From NCBI GenBank assembly GCA_026119855.1, contig JAOWBW010000364.1:868001-932000 (forward strand): a DNA stretch of 64,000 nucleotides, given 5' to 3'. Every line of letters starts with the position of its first letter. Within the stretch, counting starts at the first letter, position 1. Source of the stretch: Campanula takesimana. Lineage: Eukaryota > Streptophyta > Magnoliopsida > Asterales > Campanulaceae. Made by a program: the position numbers and the translations under genes. The notes under the pieces are model-generated. The model searched no databases. It saw only the letters and a list, made by a program, of their open reading frames with translations, and was not told the origin of the DNA. Of this stretch, positions 34,920-46,870 are shown piece after piece.

Positions 34920-35020
34920 GCCTAGACCGCCCTTTCGGGTTTTCAATCTAGCGGGCTTCTTTTTTGCACGTGCTCTAATTTTTGCCTAGGCCGCCCTTGC
35001 GGGTTTTCAACCTAGCGAGC
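34920..35020 (-). ncRNA. Hairpin motif I, two copies (element E)
   Basis: Copies at 35020-34984 and 34956-34920, just 3' of the integrase stop. The first has outer CTAGG/CCTAG and CCC-GCAA-GGG; the second outer CTAGA/TCTAG and CCC-GAAA-GGG. Both loops fit GNRA, and the outer stem shows a paired G-C to A-U change. Each is followed by an A-run in the sense direction. Confidence 0.7.
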
Positions 35021-35046
35021 GATTTTTTTTTTATGGTCTTTGTTTA

Positions 35047-38000
35047 TTAAGCATAGAACCTCTTGAGCTTGTCGAGGTTGACCTCCTTTGGTAGCTGGTC
35101 ACCATCTAAATCCACGAGTCGGACTGCACCGCCGCTTAGTATCTTTTTTACCACGTACGGACCGATCCATCGGGGTCCCCATTTCCCCAGGGGATTCATG
35201 GCATTAGGAGGATGTTGTCTTAAGACCAAATCTCCCACATTGATGTTTCGAGGCTTCACCTTTTTGGTGAAAGCTCTTGCCATCCTTTACTGATACGCCC
35301 TTGTGCGATCGAGTGCTCTTAGCCTTTTCTCGTCGAGTAAGGCTAGATGTTCATATCGACTTTGCATCCAGTCGACCTCGTTGACTTGATTCTCGAGGAG
35401 GACCCGTAGAGATGGGACTTCAAGTTCGATTGGGAGTACGGCTTCAGAACCATAGACTAATTCATAAGGAGTTTCTCCTGTTGCTGACCGTATTGATGTG
35501 CGGTAGCCCCACAATGCTAATGGTAGCTTCTCGGGCCAATCCCTTCCTGTTGAGGCCATTTTCTTGACGATGGTCTCGATGGTCTTATTTGCTGCTTCAA
35601 CCGCGCCATTTGCTTGGGAACGGTAAGGAGATGACTTGTGCTTAGTGATCTTGTATTCTACCAAAAGTGCATCCATTTCCTTCTCAAAGTGAGAGCCGTT
35701 GTCGGAAATGATTTCATGAGGCACGCCGTATCGGCACATGATATTAATCTTTACAAATTCGGCCACTTTCTTGGCATTGAGGGTCCGATAGGCTTGTGCT
35801 TCGACCCACTTTGTGAAGTAGTCGACGGCCACTAGGACGAATGACTGCCCATTGTTTCCGGCAGGATGGACTTTACCGATGATGTCTATCCCCCAACAAG
35901 AGAAAGGCCAAGGTGTGACCATGTTGTAAAGTTGCGAGGGTGGAGCATGTTGCAGATTAGCATGGAATTGGCACTTGGCACACCTTTTGACTTTCTCGAT
36001 ACAGTCTCGTTCCATAGTGCTCCAATAGTAACCAATGCGGAGTATCTTCTTGACTAGCATAAACCCATTCATGTGGGGTCCACACTCTCCTTCATGCACT
36101 TCACACATTATCTCTTGAGCTTTGGCCTCATTGGCGCATAAGAGATTGATCCCGTCGTGGTGCCTTTTGTAGACTCGGTCCCCAATCAGTACGTACCGAG
36201 AGGCTAGCCTTTGCAGAGCTGCTTGAGACTTCTTATTGCTATTCTCGGGATAAGTGCCATTTTTGAGGAAATTCATGATATCCGAATACCACGGAGAGTT
36301 TGTTTGAACCTCGTTGATCTCGATACTCATGCAGTACGCCGGGCTGTTCCTTCGGGTAATTTTGAAAGGCTTCACCACTTTCCCTTTGGGCATTTCGACT
36401 AATGAAGCTATGGTAGCCAGTGCATCGGCGAAGCGATTTTTATCCCTTGGCAGGTAGTTGAAAGTGATCTCTTCGAATTTTTCAACCAATTCTTCAAGGT
36501 GCTGACCATACTGTTGGAGGGTCGGGTCTTGGATTTGCCATTTTCCCGATTGCTGATTGATAAGGAGCAAAGAGTCGCCGAATGCTTCTAGTTCCGTGAC
36601 GTTTCTTTCGAGAGCTGCTTCGAGCCCTGCTATGCATGCTTCGTACTCGGCAATGTTGTTGGTAGCTTCGAATTCCAGACAGATGGCAATGGGAGTGTAG
36701 ATGTCTTTTGGATCGACAAGCAATACTCCTATACCAAAACCGTGTTTATTGGCGGCGCCATCGAAAAAAAGTTGCCACTTATTTTCCTCGGTTGCAGTAC
36801 AAATTAAATGCTCGTCGGGGAACTGTACGTCTTCCCCCTTCACCTCGTCACACGGGAATTCGGCAAGCTGGTCACTGAACACTTTCCCCCTAACGGATTT
36901 TAGTGTGACGTAAGTGATATCATAGCCGGCGAGCATGAAGTACCATTTGGCTATTCTTGTTGATATGAAAGGCTTCTCGAAGATGTAGCGGAGCGGGTCC
37001 ACCTTTGCTACTAGCTTGATCGGAAAAGCTTCCATATAGTGTTTGAGCTTTTGAGTAACCCAAACCAATGCTGCACATGACTTCTCTAAGACAGAGTAGT
37101 TCTTTTCGCCTCCTTGGAATCGGCGACTGACAAAATAAATGGCATTCTCCTTTGTGGACTCTCGTTGCTCTTGTGCTAACATAGCCCCTAGGGCTTCATT
37201 ATTGACAGTGATATAGAGCAAAAGAGGCTTCTCCTTGTGCGACGGAACTAGAACAGGAGGGCACGTCAAGTAATGCTTCACTTGGTCAAAGGCTTCTTGG
37301 CACGCGTCGGTCCATTCTAGAGCCACATTCTTCTTGAGTAGCTTGAAGATTGGCTCGCACATGGAAGTGATTTGGTGCACAAACCGACTGATGTATTGCA
37401 GTCTGCCCATGAAACCTTTGATCTCTTTCTGCGTCTTTGGAGGAGGCATGTCAATGATTGCCTTGATTTTGGAGGGATCTACTTCAATTCCCCTTTCAGT
37501 GACCATATAACCAAGGACTTTGCCTCGGATAACCCCGAATGTGCACTTTGCAGGGTTGAGCCTCATCTTGTGTTGACGAAGCCTTTCGAAGAACTTGCGG
37601 AGATCGATTAAATGTTGACCATCGGTCCCTTTGGAGTGAATGATCATGTCGTCTACATAGACCTCGATTTCTTTGTGAATCATATCGTGGAACAAGTCTG
37701 TCACGGCTCTTTGGTAGGAAGCCCCAGCGTTTCTTAACCCAAATGGCATGACTGTGTAGAAAAAGGTACCCCACGGTGTTGTGAAGGCTATCTTATGTTG
37801 ATCTTCCTTGGCCATGAGAATCTGATTGTACCCAGCGAACCCATCCACGAATGAACGAACCTCGTAGGTAGCAGTGGAGTCGACCAGCATGTCGATGTTA
37901 GGGAGTGGAAAATCGTCTTTCGGGGAAGCTTTGTTCAAATCCCGGAAGTCCACACAAACTCGAACCTTGCCGTTTGCCTTTCTGACTGTCACGATGTTGG

Positions 38001-38415
38001 CTAACCATGTCGGATACTCGATAACCTTGATGAAACCCACACTGAGGAGCTTCTCGATCTCTTCTTTGACTTGCAGAGACCATTCTGGCTTGATATTTCT
38101 GAGCTTCTGTTTTACCGGCTTGGCATCTTCTCTGATCGGAATTCTGTGCTCCGCTACCTTTCTGTCCAAACCCAGCATGTCTTTGTATGACCATGTGAAC
38201 ACATCCACGAACTCCCGTAGTATTGCAGTCAATCTGTCTCTGTCGTCCTCCTTGAAGAAGCTTCCGATCTTAGTTTCTCTTGGCTCTTCGTCGGTACCCA
38301 GATTAACAACATGCAATTCTTCGTCAGCCCCTGGACCATTTTCACCACGACTACGGACCTGTTGAGCAAGTTCATTTAAGTATGTTGTGTTTTCGTGGTC
38401 TATTTCATCATAATT
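35047..38415 (-). pseudogene. pol of element E: RT, RNase H, second RNase H, integrase
   Basis: From about 38415 down: RT with VRVCVDFRDLNKASPKDDFP, PFGLRNAGASYQ and catalytic YVDDMIIHS. RNase H follows, then a second, archaeal-type RNase H (LFFDGAANKHG, NNIAEYEACIAGLEAAL, FGDSLLLINQ, RFADALATIAS). The integrase has zinc-binding HEGECGPHMNG...CAKCQ, core WGIDIIGKVHPA, ISDNGSHF and SQANGAVEAANK. An in-frame TAA at 35289-35287 separates the last 78 codons (DLVLRQ...GKWGPRWIGPYVV), the integrase C-terminal region. A single reverse-sense frame otherwise runs over 1,000 codons. The dual RNase H is diagnostic of the Tat lineage. Confidence 0.95.
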
Positions 38416-39680
38416 TTAATCGTTATTAACTTGTTCATTAAGTTCATTATTAGTTAATTCATCATTTATGATGTTTGCAATCTCAGGGTACTCAGAAATA
38501 TCAAATTTTTCATTAGCAAAGAAAGGAAACACACGCTCGGCTATGGCTTCCATATCTTCTTGGGTGAGGGTATTAGAGACACTCTTGGACTCGAAAGTAA
38601 GTGTGAGCCGCTCTTCCTTTGTTGCTGTGCGGGGTATGCAACCCATTTCTTGGACTAAGAATTCCTCGGATACCACGGGCCCTTTCGTAGAATACCAATT
38701 GTTGATCTTCTCGGAGCTTGGTGGGATCTCACTGATAGTCTCATTCATGATGATGGTGTCATGGATGGCGTTGACTTGGCATTCATTCATTATGGCATGC
38801 TCTTCGAACATGGAGGTTAAATCTGTCGGTTCTTCCCCCACGATGATTTCTGTCTCGGACTCTATAGTCACCTTCCTTCCCCACCATTCACGGGGCGACA
38901 TGGGAGTTGGTTCCCTTTCGGATTTCTGGATCTCACAATCGGAGAAGGTTTCGAGACTGGGCTTTTTGACACCCTTATTGTTAACCCATGGCTCGGGAAA
39001 GATCATGTATGGAACGTCTTCCCCTTGGCGGACAAAATAGCCATTCAACGTCTTGCGGTAAGGCCTTAGATTAGGGACCTCATAACGACGGCCTTCTTTA
39101 CGAGCTCGGGCCTTTTCATTGTTGATCGCTTGCTCTTGTTTCAAGTCTTCTCTGGAAGGCTCGTACCCCAAACCGAATGTGTTCCTGACAAATGGGACTT
39201 GAACAGGATGTAGGATTCCTTGTTGATATTTCCCTAGGCCTAAACCAGGGAAGTAGTCCATATTCCTCATCATGCGGAGGACTTTGTGATTGCTGGGGGT
39301 CCATGATCCGTTTCCCCCTTCTTTGTCAATGGCGTTGATTGAGACGCCGAAGAGAGTGGAGTCTGGTAAACCATGCTGAACTTGGTGGACGGGCTCACCT
39401 TTTTTGTGGATAGTGACGTTTTCGGCCATGACGGTCACTATTTCATCACCATTTCGGATCTTGACACATTGATGTAGAGTTGACGGGACGGCATTAGAAC
39501 TGTGAATCCATGGTCGACCCAAAAGCAAGTTGAACGAGGCCGGGATGTCAAGCACTTGGAATGGAACGGACATGACCATGCTCCCAAACTCAATGTCTAT
39601 TTCGATCATGCCCATGACCGTACGGGCGGTGCTGTCATAACCTCGGATTACTTGAGTAGAAGGCTTCAAATCGGAATCCT
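38416..39680 (-). pseudogene. Pro/pre-RT region of element E
   Basis: The frame continues the protease (GYDSTARTVMGMIEIDIEF, FNLLLGRPWIHSS), then MRNMDYFPGLGLGKYQQG and NTFGLGYEPSRED, G-patch-like glycine segments, and a linker with an acidic end (DISEYPEIANIINDELTNN). TAA at 38418-38416 is in frame with the pol segment that follows. Upstream the frame differs by one from gag: near 39680 CTAAGGATTCC probably lost an A (CTAAAGG), a single-base frameshift. Confidence 0.85.
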
Positions 39681-41732
39681 TAGCCCCAGTATGCCCATGA
39701 TTCTGCTAGGCATGAGGTTGAGTGCGGAACCACCGTCCACTAAGACTCTTGAGATGGGCCTCCCCCTTGCTCGTACCTTGAGGTAAATAGCCTCGTTGTG
39801 GTCGGAACCAAATGGTGGAAGGTCCATATCGGCAAAGGTGATGACGTTGCCAAAATGAATGTGACCGATCATTGCCGTGAGGTCCTCGGGAGTAGTATCG
39901 GGAGAAATTGATGTATCATCGAGATTGCGGATGACAAGATCTCGGTGTTTCTTTGAGGATGCGATGAGGTCCCAAATAGAGATGTTGGCTTGAGTTTTCT
40001 TGAGTTGGACAAGTAGAGGATCTTCGGGAGTGTCGCAAGCTTGCGGCCTTTGAGAAGAGGAGCTTGGTGCGAAAGTGGAAGGGTTGCTTGCTATGACTCG
40101 ACCAGATCGAGTTAGCATGTTGACATTCCCATCTTGCTTCTTTTTCCTATTCTCTAGTACTTCCCTCATTACCTCATCGTAAGTTACAACATAACAAGAA
40201 TTGTCAAGTTTATTCATAACATTGGGGCCCCCATTCACAATTGGGATTGAATGGGTGGTCCCCTCGAGTTCTCCTATCTCTATTACATTGACATGTTCAC
40301 CATTAGTCACTACAAATTCTTTCTTGTCTATGAGATCTTGAATGACATTACGGAGAACGAAGCATTCCTCGGTGGTGTGGCCACTATATTGGTGGTAGCC
40401 ACAATATTTGTGGTGAGCATGATTGGGGTTGACCGTCTTGGGTTGGTACCCTTGTACGGGTGTGACTTGACCCTTTGCTTTGAGGACTTCGAAAGCTTCG
40501 GTTTGAGTCATGCCTTGGAGAGGCGTGTAGACACGGTCATTTCGAGACTTCTTCCCTTGGGGTGGAGGAACCATTTTGTAATTCCCCTTGTCGATAGTGA
40601 CGGCGTTGACCGAGGCCTCTTTTGTGGAGTTGGAAGCGGCCTTGTAGCGGTAGCTAGGAGCACTTTTCTTGACTTCCTTGAGCAACTCGTCCATTCGGAC
40701 CCCCGCCTCATACATTTGGGATAAATCCGCATAGCAAGCCCCACTTAGGTGGGTGCGGAGATCAATTTTGAGACATTTGAGAAAGATGTCCATTTTCTCC
40801 TTGGTATTTGGCCTTTCCACAATCTCGGAGAGTTTATCATTCCATCTCCTTGTGAAGTCGATGAAGGACTCGTGGTCTCGTTGAGTAGTGTTCTCTAGCT
40901 CTTTCCTTGTGTGCCGGTGAGTGGTGTTGCCTTGGTATTGGTTCTTGAAGGCAAGCATGGCGGAGTCCCAATCAAGATGGACAGTGAGCGGGAGAGTAGC
41001 ATACCAATCTTTTGCCGCCCCCTCGAGAGTGAGAGGAAAGCATTGAGCCATCACCTTGGGGGAGACCTTCTTCGGAACCATTGCCCAAATATAAGTCTCA
41101 ATGTGAGCCATAGGACAAGAGTTTCCCTTGAATTTGCTTATGTCGGGCATCTTGAACTTATCAGGAAGAGCGGCCATAGTACTCATGAGGATGGATGATT
41201 GATAAAGGCTTGTATCGGAGCCTTTCCCCATGTTGAGCCTATTGAATTTTTGGTCGATGTAGGCCATGATACAATCCACCATTTTGGGCTCATTGTTCTC
41301 AGAACTTGGCTCTCCCACTTTCTTGGTGCGGGTGTTGACATAAGGACTTTTGAACAAACCTTCGGTCCATTCGGATTCGTCATCGTCATTTTTGCTCTTC
41401 CCCTTGGCAAGATTAGTGAGGTTTTCTTTCATTAGCTCCATCTCGGCCTCGTGGGCCTCCCTTTGGCTGTCGAGGTGGGATTGCCAAATGTCATCTTTGC
41501 TTTGTGCCTCCTTATTAAGGGTGGAGACTTGCTCTTGGAGGAGTTGGACCATGGTTGCGAGTTGCTCGAGAGTCATGGTATTGTTGGTGTTGGAGCCGCC
41601 GGCCATTGTTGATGTAGGAGCTGTTGGAGTGATCTCTTCACGGACTAACCGATTTGCCGAATCCCGGTAGACTCTGTAAGTACCAATTGAACCTATATTG
41701 CAGAAGAGGCCCTTGTCAGTCTTGAGTAACAC
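39666..41732 (-). pseudogene. gag-pro of element E
   Basis: The reading frame is conserved with G from the codon at 41732, which is GTG here and ATG (46871) in G, so the initiator was probably lost. Several synonymous differences between the two copies from there on support coding. It has a coiled coil (LEQLATMVQLLQEQVSTLNK), the capsid segment (FKGNSCPMAHIETYIWAM, GAAKDWYATLPL, DFTRRWNDKLSEIVERP), the knuckle CGYHQYSGHTTEEC (CX2HX4HX4C) and the protease site SRVLVDGGSALNLMPSRIM. Gag forms the particle and binds RNA; the protease follows in the same frame. Confidence 0.9.
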
Positions 41733-41798
41733 TTGCGGTCCACGAAGAGGCTTAGAACACACAGTTGGGCACACGACTCGAACCACATAAGAAAAGAC

Positions 41799-41829
<31 letters not shown>

Positions 41830-42942
41830 GGAGGGAGCGGGTCCCTTTTGGGGTTTCTAAGAAAATAATGGAATCGTCACACTAGTATATAGACCATCTC
41901 GCGGTCCCATATACTCATCGGATTCCATCGCGTTTGTGAATCCTACATGTATCGGGATTAAACTAAATTAATGTAGTAAAGCATACATGCGGGGACGGAT
42001 TTTTATTTTCGTCCAAAATAACCACTTTTGGGGACGGATTTTTATTGCGTCCGTTTCAACAAGTTGGCATGTATGATTTGAAGACATTAGTTTAGGGAAA
42101 TCTCGGTACATGGAAACCGACTTGAGTCACGGAGTGTTAGACCCTAACTAGAATTGTGTGGCTTGTGCTCGGCTAAAGAGACGCTTAAAGGTCACCCCCG
42201 GCATGTAGTCTTGAACTACGCCACGGGCTGAGGTTTACCGCTTCAAAAGAGCCAAGGTCGAGTGGAGCTTGAAACTTTCTAGGACGGGCCTCGACGGGTT
42301 TGGGGTTGGACTTGTGCAACTCGAAAGTGAGCAATTCATAGGAATATGTGCATGTAGTGTGAGGTCTAACAGGTGACAAAATATTTTTTATATATTTTTT
42401 TTTGTTTTTTTCAAAAGAAATAAAAAAAAAAAAAACAAATAAGCACGTAATTACAACTTTCGAATCACCCGTGTGACCGATAAAACAGAACATAAAATTA
42501 AAACAGTCCAAAGTTCAGAATAACCACTGATGCAGGCAACTGTGCCCACACCCCCATCATACTGCTCTGTTCTGAGACCTGTTTCTGTTCTGGGAACCAA
42601 CCCAGAAGCGTGCGCCTCTGAGTGTTGATACGAGACGCGCGCGCATGGCGCGATGCTATTGGGAGGCGCGCGCTTCTGGGCACACCTGTCAGATTGTCAG
42701 ATTTTGGACTCAGGGGATTGCCCTGGTCCTATGTGCATATTGTAACCCCTGCATAAATGATTAGTGGAGAATAGCAGAAGAAGAAGATGAAGAACATGAA
42801 GAAGCGGGCGATTCTGGTCCTTGATGCGGGATGCGCGCGCCTTAGGCTGAAGAGGCCAGAAGCGCGCGCCTCCCCCATCAAGAGTCAGAATTCCCAGAAA
42901 AGATGTAGATTTTGATCAGAATGCAAGTTTGACCCTAAAACG
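41733..42942 (-). other. Leader (5' UTR) of element E with twin hairpins
   Basis: The leader holds a poly-T run (41799-41824), twin short hairpins with GGACG/CGTCC stems (42052-42032 and 42015-41993), an A/T-rich block (about 42385-42440) and five GCGCGC words (about 42605-42670 and 42832-42870). A block around 42200-42370 is conserved with G and J. Short open frames in it shift between copies, so I do not call them genes. Confidence 0.7.
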
Positions 42943-42960
42943 TCCCCAGCGGAGTCGCCA
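42943..42960 (-). other. Primer-binding site of E (tRNA-Arg-like)
   Basis: Minus-strand TGGCGACTCCGCTGGGGA, one base inside the 5' LTR. This is the site form used by Ogre/Tat elements. Confidence 0.8.
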
Positions 42961-42961
42961 C

Positions 42962-43952
42962 TGTAGATACCCCGGGGGAACCACGGCTTGGCTAGAGCGC
43001 GTGAGTTATCCTAGGATGTCTAACTTGTTTTTAGAGTCGCCACCTATGTTTTGAGGAACATAAGAAAAACCTATTGATAATAGCCTAAGTTTGATTGCGA
43101 AAACAGAGATTCTTTGTTTTGAGGTTCGGGGGTTAGGTTACGACATGGGAAGTACTGAAACACCCATCTCGCCCAACTAAAGTTGGTCTTGCTTGATCAA
43201 AATCTACATGAATGATAAACGTTCTTCTTCTTCTTCTTTAAATCATAAAAAGGGGTTTTAAAATAGAGTTTGGAATGTAGGAGATAACTCTTTAACCGAC
43301 CTCAATGAGATGAGGTGATCATTAGAGTCATGTCCCAAAATGATTTGGGTGATTGCACTTTGATAAAACAAAAAGAAAGAGAAAAGAGATGAAGTTAAGA
43401 AGAGGAAAGAAATAACTTTACCTAGACTTCAAGAGACTTCAAACACTTCTTGATGAATTCTTTGGAGAAATCCTTTGGAAATGCTTTGTAAGTGTGAAAT
43501 TTTAGTGTCTTATTGAGAATGTAAGATTGAGAGCCCAAGGTCCTTGAAAATGGAGGTAAAAGGGGGGTTTTTATAGGTGAAAGAGAGATGTTTTTGGTGC
43601 CAAAACTCAGTCACCAAAAAATCTTTCCCGGGCAAAATCCTGTAAATTGAGCAAGGGAGAGAATCCTGGCCAGAAATCTGTAACCGACGCCCAGAGACGC
43701 ACGCTTCCTGCTTTGGGGGCGGGAGGCGCGCGCGTCTGGATCCTCCTGTCGGAGGCGCGCGACTCAGAGAAGGCGATTTTGACAGAATGGACTAGAAAGT
43801 CAGCCCTGTTATTCAGTTTAGTCCCTAGACTTAACGAAGTCAGTCAGGAACTTAACGGAAGTGACAGAAACTAACGAGAAACACTTAAAATGGGGAGAAA
43901 CACAAGATCAAATGTGTAATCGGGGTGAGCGGTCCAAGGCGGGGTGTCTACA
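42962..43952 (-). repeat. 5' LTR of element E (991 bp)
   Basis: The same length as the 3' LTR, with about 98.3% identity by eye. It ends at 43952 and is followed by TSD GTTAC. The GC-rich words and TATA box are as in the 3' LTR. Confidence 0.93.
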
Positions 43953-44557
43953 GTTACACACGCCGAACGGATAATTAAAAGGAACGAAAAACAATGAAAA
44001 ATTGGATCCTACAGGAGGATCCGTACGGATGGTTTGGGAGCCACCAGACCAATCCGTACGTATGGTTTGTCCCGGCAGAATCAGTTTTAGGTAAACTTCT
44101 TGTTGGACAAGAAAACCTAAGTCCTAAAGGGTTTCGGAAACCTCTTGTATATAATGTGGACAACCGGGAATTGTTCCAATAATATTGATTTTAGAAATCA
44201 TAAACTCTTTCCTGGAGAGTGAGAATACACATTATATTCTTGGGTTATTAAGTTTGATTACTCCCAATTATCAAACATTAATAATCAATAGGAGAGATTG
44301 AAGAAGCGTTCTTCAAACAAAGTTTTTCAATCCAAAGACCTAGCAGTCAAGTTCAAGAAGGTGTTATTGAATCCGTTCGAAGTGTGGATCACCGGTAGAG
44401 GGCGTTTCTATTAGCGTCTTAATCCATGTTTCGCATATCGATCTACAAGGGTTAGTTTCTTTCATATTCATATTATGAATTATTGAACATAACAGATCTA
44501 GGCTTTTGGGTTTTTCATGCGATGATTTCACCGCGCTTGATTGTACAAAACCCAACA
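43953..44557 (+). repeat. F LTR, part 3 of 3
   Basis: It continues part 2 and ends AAAACCCAACA. It contains a pair of CCGTACG words (near 44030 and 44060). The solo LTR has a similar pair. The three parts sum to about 1.4 kb, the length of the solo copy (1377 bp). Confidence 0.88.
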
Positions 44558-44558
44558 G

Positions 44559-44571
44559 TGGTATCAGGGCC
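44559..44571 (+). other. Primer-binding site of F
   Basis: TGGTATCAGGGCC, one mismatch from the initiator tRNA-Met complement TGGTATCAGAGCC, one base after the LTR. It shows that the interrupted LTR is a 5' LTR on the plus strand. Stretch 44572-44821 is AT-rich F leader with nothing else recognisable. Confidence 0.8.
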
Positions 44572-44821
44572 CCGTTGATGATCAATAATTCTAATATTAT
44601 CATGATATAATTATTTACTGCGATTATTTAATTAGTATGATCATGATGAGATGAATTTATGTGATGGAATTTTATATGAGATATAAAATATGCATGCTAG
44701 TTGATGATGGGATTATGTGGTTGTAATATTAATTTGATTGATATGTATGATCGCATGCTTAGATTATCATGTAATAATTGGATTATATTTGTTGATAATC
44801 TTGATCTAATTTGTATGTGGA

Positions 44822-45668
44822 TGTAGACACCCCGCCTTGGACCGCTCACCCCGATTACACATTTGATTTTGTGTTTCTTCCTATTTTATGTGTTTTTCGT
44901 TAGTTCCTGTTACTTTCGTTAAGTTACTGACTGACTCCGTTAAGTCCAGGGACTAAACTGAATAACAGATTTTCTCCAAGAATCCCTCTCTTGCTCATTT
45001 TACATGATTTTTCCCGAGAAAGATTTCTTTGTGACTCTGTTTGGCACCAAAAACAACTCTTTTACAACTATATAAAGCCCTCTAATTCACCATTAAAAGG
45101 GGGACTTTTTGTGACTAAGAAAACTATACACAAACCATTTTCAAGGCATTTCTAAGGCAATTCTCCAAGAAGTGTTTGAAGTCATTTGAAGTTTAGGTAA
45201 AATCTATTTTCCTCCCTTCTCTCTACTTCATCTCTTCTCTTCTTCTCTTATGTTCATCAAACGTGCAATCACCCAAATCATTTTGGGACATGACACCAAA
45301 GATCACTTCATTCTGTTGAAGTTGGTCAAGGAGTTATCTCCCTACATTCAAAACACCCCTTTTAAAACCCCTTTTATCATTATCAAAGAATAGGAAGAAC
45401 ATTTTTATGTAGACTACGAACAAGCAAGACCAACATTAGTTGGGCGAGATGGGTGTTTAAGTACTTCCCATCTCGTAACCTAACCTCCGAACCTCATAAC
45501 AAGAATCTCTGGTTTTCGTATCAAAACATAGGCTAAATTATTAAGTTTTTCTTATGTTCCATTAAAAACATAGGTGGCGTGGAGACTCTAACATCTAAAA
45601 CACGAATAGACATCCTAGGATCACCCACCACTCTAGCCAAGCCGTGGCCTCCTACCGAGGTATCTACA
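44822..45668 (+). repeat. 5' LTR of element G (847 bp)
   Basis: TGTAGACACCCCGCCTTGG ... GGTATCTACA, clearly related to the E LTR read in sense. It has a TATA-like ACTATATAAAGCCC near 45067. Unlike E, it lacks the triple GCGCGC cluster in the LTR, because the CG-rich words begin only in the leader. Confidence 0.85.
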
Positions 45669-45669
45669 G

Positions 45670-45687
45670 TGGCGACTCTGCTTGGGA
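45670..45687 (+). other. Primer-binding site of G
   Basis: TGGCGACTCTGCTTGGGA, one base after the LTR, matches E's PBS at all but two positions. Confidence 0.75.
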
Positions 45688-46870
45688 AGTTTGAGGGTTA
45701 AACTTGCATTTATTTTCAAAGTCTACATTTTTCTGGGCATTCTGGTTCCTGATGGGGGAAGCGTGCGCCTCTAGCCTACTTGGCCTAAGGCGCGCGCGTC
45801 CCATATCAGAGACCAGAATCGTCCGCTTCTCAATGTTCTTCCTATTCTTCTTTTTTAATACTAATCATCTATGCAGGGGTTCCATTAGATATTTAGGACC
45901 ACGGCAATCCCATGAGTTCAAAGTCTCTGACAGTCTGATAGGTTTACCCAGTAGCGGACGCCTCCCAGATACTTTGTGCACCGCGCGCGCATCCCACAAC
46001 ACAGGCCAAAGGCGCGCGCTTCTGGGCGGTTTTCCAGAACAAGAACAGTTTCCAGAACAGAACAGAATAATGGGGTGTGGGCATAGTTGCCTGCATCAAG
46101 GACTGATTCGGACCATTTGAATGTTTTATTTTATGTTTTTTATCGGTCACACGGGTGATTCGAGAGTTGTAAATTACGTGCTTATTTTCTTTTCTTTCCT
46201 AAAAAAAAATGTTTTGTCACTTGTTGGACCTCACACTACGTGCACTAATTCTTATCAATTGCTCACTATCGAGTCGCACAAGTTCATAACCCTAAACCCG
46301 TCGAGTCCCGTCCTAGAGAGTTTCAAGCTCCACCCGACTTTGACCCTCTTGAAGCGGTAAACCTCAGCCCGTGGCGTAGTTCGTGACTACATGCCGAGGG
46401 TGACCTTTAAGCCTCTCTTTAGCCGAGCACAAGCCACACAATTCTAGTTAGGGTCTAACACTCCGTGACCAAGTCGGTTTTCATGTGCCGAGATTTCCCT
46501 AAACTAATGTCTTCAAATCATACATGCTATTTCCAAGAAAAACAAATTGTTATCATGGACGAAATAAAACTCCGTCCCCAAGTGGTTATTATGGACGAAA
46601 ATAAAAAATATGTCCCCGCATGTATGCTTTACTACAATGATTTAGTTTAATCCCGACACATGTAGGTATCATAAACGTGGTGGAATCCGATGAGTATATG
46701 GTACCGCGAGAAGGTCTATATACTAGTGTGACGATTCCATTGTTTTTCTTAGAAACTTAAAAGGGATTCCGTCCCTCCGATTTATATAAAAAAATAATAA
46801 AAAAATCTTTTCTTTATGTGGTTCGAGTCGTGTGCCCACTGTGTGTTCTAAGCCTCTTCATGGACCGGAA
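45688..46870 (+). other. Leader of element G with twin hairpins
   Basis: GCGCGC words at about 45792, 45985 and 46014. Conserved leader block 46220-46460. Twin hairpins GGACG...CGTCC at 46557-46577 and GGAC...GTCC at 46593-46615. A/T-rich tract before gag. No gene. Confidence 0.65.

Larger units (their letters stand above)
30508..43952 (-). mobile_element. Element E: minus-strand Tat element with antisense ORF, TSD GTTAC
   Basis: Two 991-bp LTRs (30508-31498 as 3' LTR, 42962-43952 as 5' LTR) differ by about 17 positions by eye. Perfect target duplications GTTAC lie at 30503-30507 and 43953-43957. In sense order: PBS, 1.2-kb leader, gag-pro-RT-RH-second RH-integrase, two motif I hairpins, one motif II hairpin, an antisense ORF, a GCGCGC cluster, a long tandem array, PPT and 3' LTR. 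The second RNase H and the tRNA-Arg-like PBS place it in the Tat lineage. Coding is broken by one frameshift and two in-frame TAA codons. Confidence 0.95.

Noticed and set aside
42185..42511. Conserved small leader ORF shared by E, G (46121-46360) and J (58146-58343)
   Set aside because: DNA is conserved, but indels put the three copies in different frames after the PHTTC segment, so selection is not on the protein.
45704..46120. 138-codon ORF in G leader
   Set aside because: It lies in the non-coding leader with GCGCGC words; E's leader has no matching frame.
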